This document shows, piece by piece, positions 6,396-7,656 of a stretch of 7,656 nt of DNA; position 1 is the first letter of the stretch; the number at the start of each line of letters is the position of its first letter. The position numbers and the translations under genes are program-made. The stretch is from Thermomicrobiaceae bacterium (GTDB lineage: Bacteria > Chloroflexota > Chloroflexia > Thermomicrobiales > Thermomicrobiaceae): positions 1-7,656 of the forward strand of contig JAICWZ010000080.1 in assembly GCA_025966355.1 (NCBI GenBank), read 5' to 3'. Under the pieces are notes generated by a model. The model was not told the origin of the DNA, did not search any database, and saw nothing but the letters and a program-made list of their open reading frames with translations.

Positions 6396-7656
6396 TTAGC
6401 CTTCCTCTGGTGTCCAGGTCGTGTCCGGATCGAGTGGGTAGACTGGACGACGGAGATTCTTGTAGTCGAAGCTGTGCAGGTTCGGACTGCTGATGCCGGG
6501 CGCTTCGACCTCGATCACCTTGGTCGCGATCGGTTCAAACGCGGCGCGGAAGTGGGCCGCGCTCTTGAGTACCAGAATGCGCCGCTGCGTCGGCTCGATG
6601 CCGAAGGCGCGGAAGAAGTTGAGATCGCTCGGGTGCCCGCGCAAATCGGTCAATTGCAGTTCGATGCCGTCACGCCCACCGATTTCGAGTACGACGGTGC
6701 GACCCCGACTCGACAGCGTCCCGGCGCCCATTGGTCCGGCATTGATGAACGACCCTTCGTGGATGAGCCGAACCATGCCGGTTACTTCGACAGGCTCGCC
6801 GTGCAGACCGTCGTGCTTGCCGCCGACACTGAGCGTCACGGTGGCGCCGACTCCGGCCGCGATGCACGCATCAACGGCGGCGCGATCCATGATTTGCGCG
6901 ATCGAGGCGGATTTGGCGTTCGCTTCCAGCAGTCCTTTGAGCACGGCGGTGCCGTCACCGGCCGTGCCGCTGGCGCCGGAGTCGGAGATGTCCGCCAGCA
7001 CATAGACGCTGCCCGGCTCGCCCGCCATCGCCTCGGCGATCGCATCCTTGATCGGCGTCGGATGAATCGTGAAGTCTTTGCGCAGGTCCCAGCACATTTG
7101 GGCCAGCTCGTTGGCATATTTCTTCGCGAGCGCCTTGTCATCATTCGTCACAACGATCGTCGCGACGCTCGTGTATGGGACGTCAGAGAAGGGGAAACCT
7201 CCGAGGACGGTTGCCGCGACGACGCCCGGCTCGCGCTCGATCTCACGCGCCCGGTCGATCGCTTTTTTCAACGGCGATTGCCAGGTGGTGACCATCGACT
7301 GATTCGGCGCGATGAGCGGCAGCTTGACGTGTGCCATCACCGGCTTGATCTCGCCTTTGATCGTGCCGAGCAAGATCTCCATGGCGCGGGAGCCGGTTTC
7401 CGGCGTGTCGACGTGTGGGTACTCCTTGTAGCCGACGAAGGCGGTCGCCTCCTCCATCATCTCTTCGGAGAGATTGGTGTGCAGGTCGAGCGGCGCCACA
7501 ATCGGCATGTCCGGACCGACGACCTCGCGAATCGCGGTGATAAGCGGACCTTCGCCATCGTCGTTATGCTCCAGCGCCATGGCGCCGTGAATGCCGAGCA
7601 GCACGCCGTCGATCGGCATCGCCTGGCGAATCCCCTCGACAATCTCGTTTTTCATC
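6396..7656 (-). CDS. M81-family metallopeptidase (microcystinase C/MlrC-like), N-terminus missing at window edge
   Basis: The frame stays open to the right edge, giving 420 codons of a protein whose family is usually about 480-530 residues, so an N-terminal part of perhaps 60-110 residues lies outside the window. The ATG at 7655 is internal, not a start. Numbering from that Met, landmarks are GIHGAM (21-26), DLHTN (D57, H59), and EYPHVDTPETGSRA with H81. The D-x-H pair followed 22 residues later by a histidine matches, from memory, the zinc-ligand spacing of Sphingomonas MlrC. The C-terminal MlrC domain follows with DSGASGTAGDGT (225-236) and GGKHDG-HG (278-286). MlrC itself opens a linear microcystin-derived peptide, but most family members are in bacteria with no link to microcystin and their substrates are unknown, so I do not assign mlrC. 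It is the upstream gene of a coupled pair with the M20 hydrolase. Confidence 0.88.
   Translation of the reverse strand, partial: MKNEIVEGIRQAMPIDGVLLGIHGAMALEHNDDGEGPLITAIREVVGPDMPIVAPLDLHTNLSEEMMEEATAFVGYKEYPHVDTPETGSRAMEILLGTIKGEIKPVMAHVKLPLIAPNQSMVTTWQSPLKKAIDRAREIEREPGVVAATVLGGFPFSDVPYTSVATIVVTNDDKALAKKYANELAQMCWDLRKDFTIHPTPIKDAIAEAMAGEPGSVYVLADISDSGASGTAGDGTAVLKGLLEANAKSASIAQIMDRAAVDACIAAGVGATVTLSVGGKHDGLHGEPVEVTGMVRLIHEGSFINAGPMGAGTLSSRGRTVVLEIGGRDGIELQLTDLRGHPSDLNFFRAFGIEPTQRRILVLKSAAHFRAAFEPIATKVIEVEAPGISSPNLHSFDYKNLRRPVYPLDPDTTWTPEEG
6400..6406 (-). promoter_or_regulatory. Ribosome binding site for the M20 gene, inside the end of the M81 gene
   Basis: The minus strand reads AGGAAGG, ending 8 nt before the TTG at 6391. 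It overlaps the last sense codons of the upstream M81-family gene, whose TAA lies at 6398-6396. This supports the TTG start and translational coupling of the two hydrolases. Confidence 0.6.

Noticed and set aside
5678..6493. Long plus-strand open frame (271 codons) opposite the M20 gene
   Set aside because: It lies antisense to a gene with a complete catalytic motif set, shows no recognisable domain, and is expected by chance in GC-rich coding DNA.
7653..7655. ATG near the right edge as the start of the M81-family gene
   Set aside because: The frame continues to the edge and the family normally has a further N-terminal segment before the GIHGAM motif, so this Met is internal and the gene is partial.
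6396..7656. Microcystin degradation (mlr) cluster
   Set aside because: No mlrA, mlrB or mlrD homolog is visible, the partner is an M20 hydrolase, and most M81 proteins have no connection with microcystin.

Overview
The window is GC-rich bacterial chromosomal DNA, densely coding, with frequent GTG/TTG starts. The gene content (a tandem pair of TIGR03663/Agl23-type GT-C membrane proteins, an M81-M20 hydrolase pair, and receiver-domain regulators) would fit a Chloroflexota bacterium such as a Thermomicrobia/Sphaerobacter relative. This assignment is an inference from gene content, not a sequence match. I see no rRNA, tRNA, CRISPR array, insertion sequence or phage gene.

Left end (1-709): two receiver-domain genes are transcribed divergently from a 221-bp intergenic region. 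The minus-strand one is cut by the window edge, leaving only its first 36 codons. The plus-strand one is a complete stand-alone (CheY-type) receiver of 125 residues.

Centre (736-5109, minus strand): a two-gene set of large polytopic membrane proteins. The upstream gene (2680-5109) is a clear TIGR03663 'Agl23' GT-C protein with an intact HHDES motif and a GEKMPW motif. The downstream gene (736-2637) is a shorter, diverged paralog. It keeps the overall architecture and the C-terminal PF-WY-DFP signature but has lost the acidic residues expected at the active site. Its ORF can be extended to a TTG at 2655, but a perfect AGGAGG points to a GTG start at 2637. The pair probably acts on lipid-linked sugars at the membrane, with its C-terminal domains outside the cytoplasm. 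The substrate cannot be read from the sequence.

Right end (5180-7656, minus strand): two metal-dependent hydrolases with a 4-nt gap and likely translational coupling. The upstream one is an M81/MlrC-family protein missing its N-terminus at the window edge. The downstream one is an M20 (ArgE/DapE/CPG2-like) amidohydrolase with all expected metal ligands. Together they suggest stepwise hydrolysis of an imported peptide or N-acyl amino acid.

The 70 bp between the M20 gene and the Agl23 gene holds a small cUUCGg hairpin and a plausible -10 box. The two minus-strand gene pairs are therefore probably separate transcription units, though read-through is possible. I found no convincing wholly new system. 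The most interesting point is the pairing of an intact Agl23 protein with a catalytically degenerate paralog.
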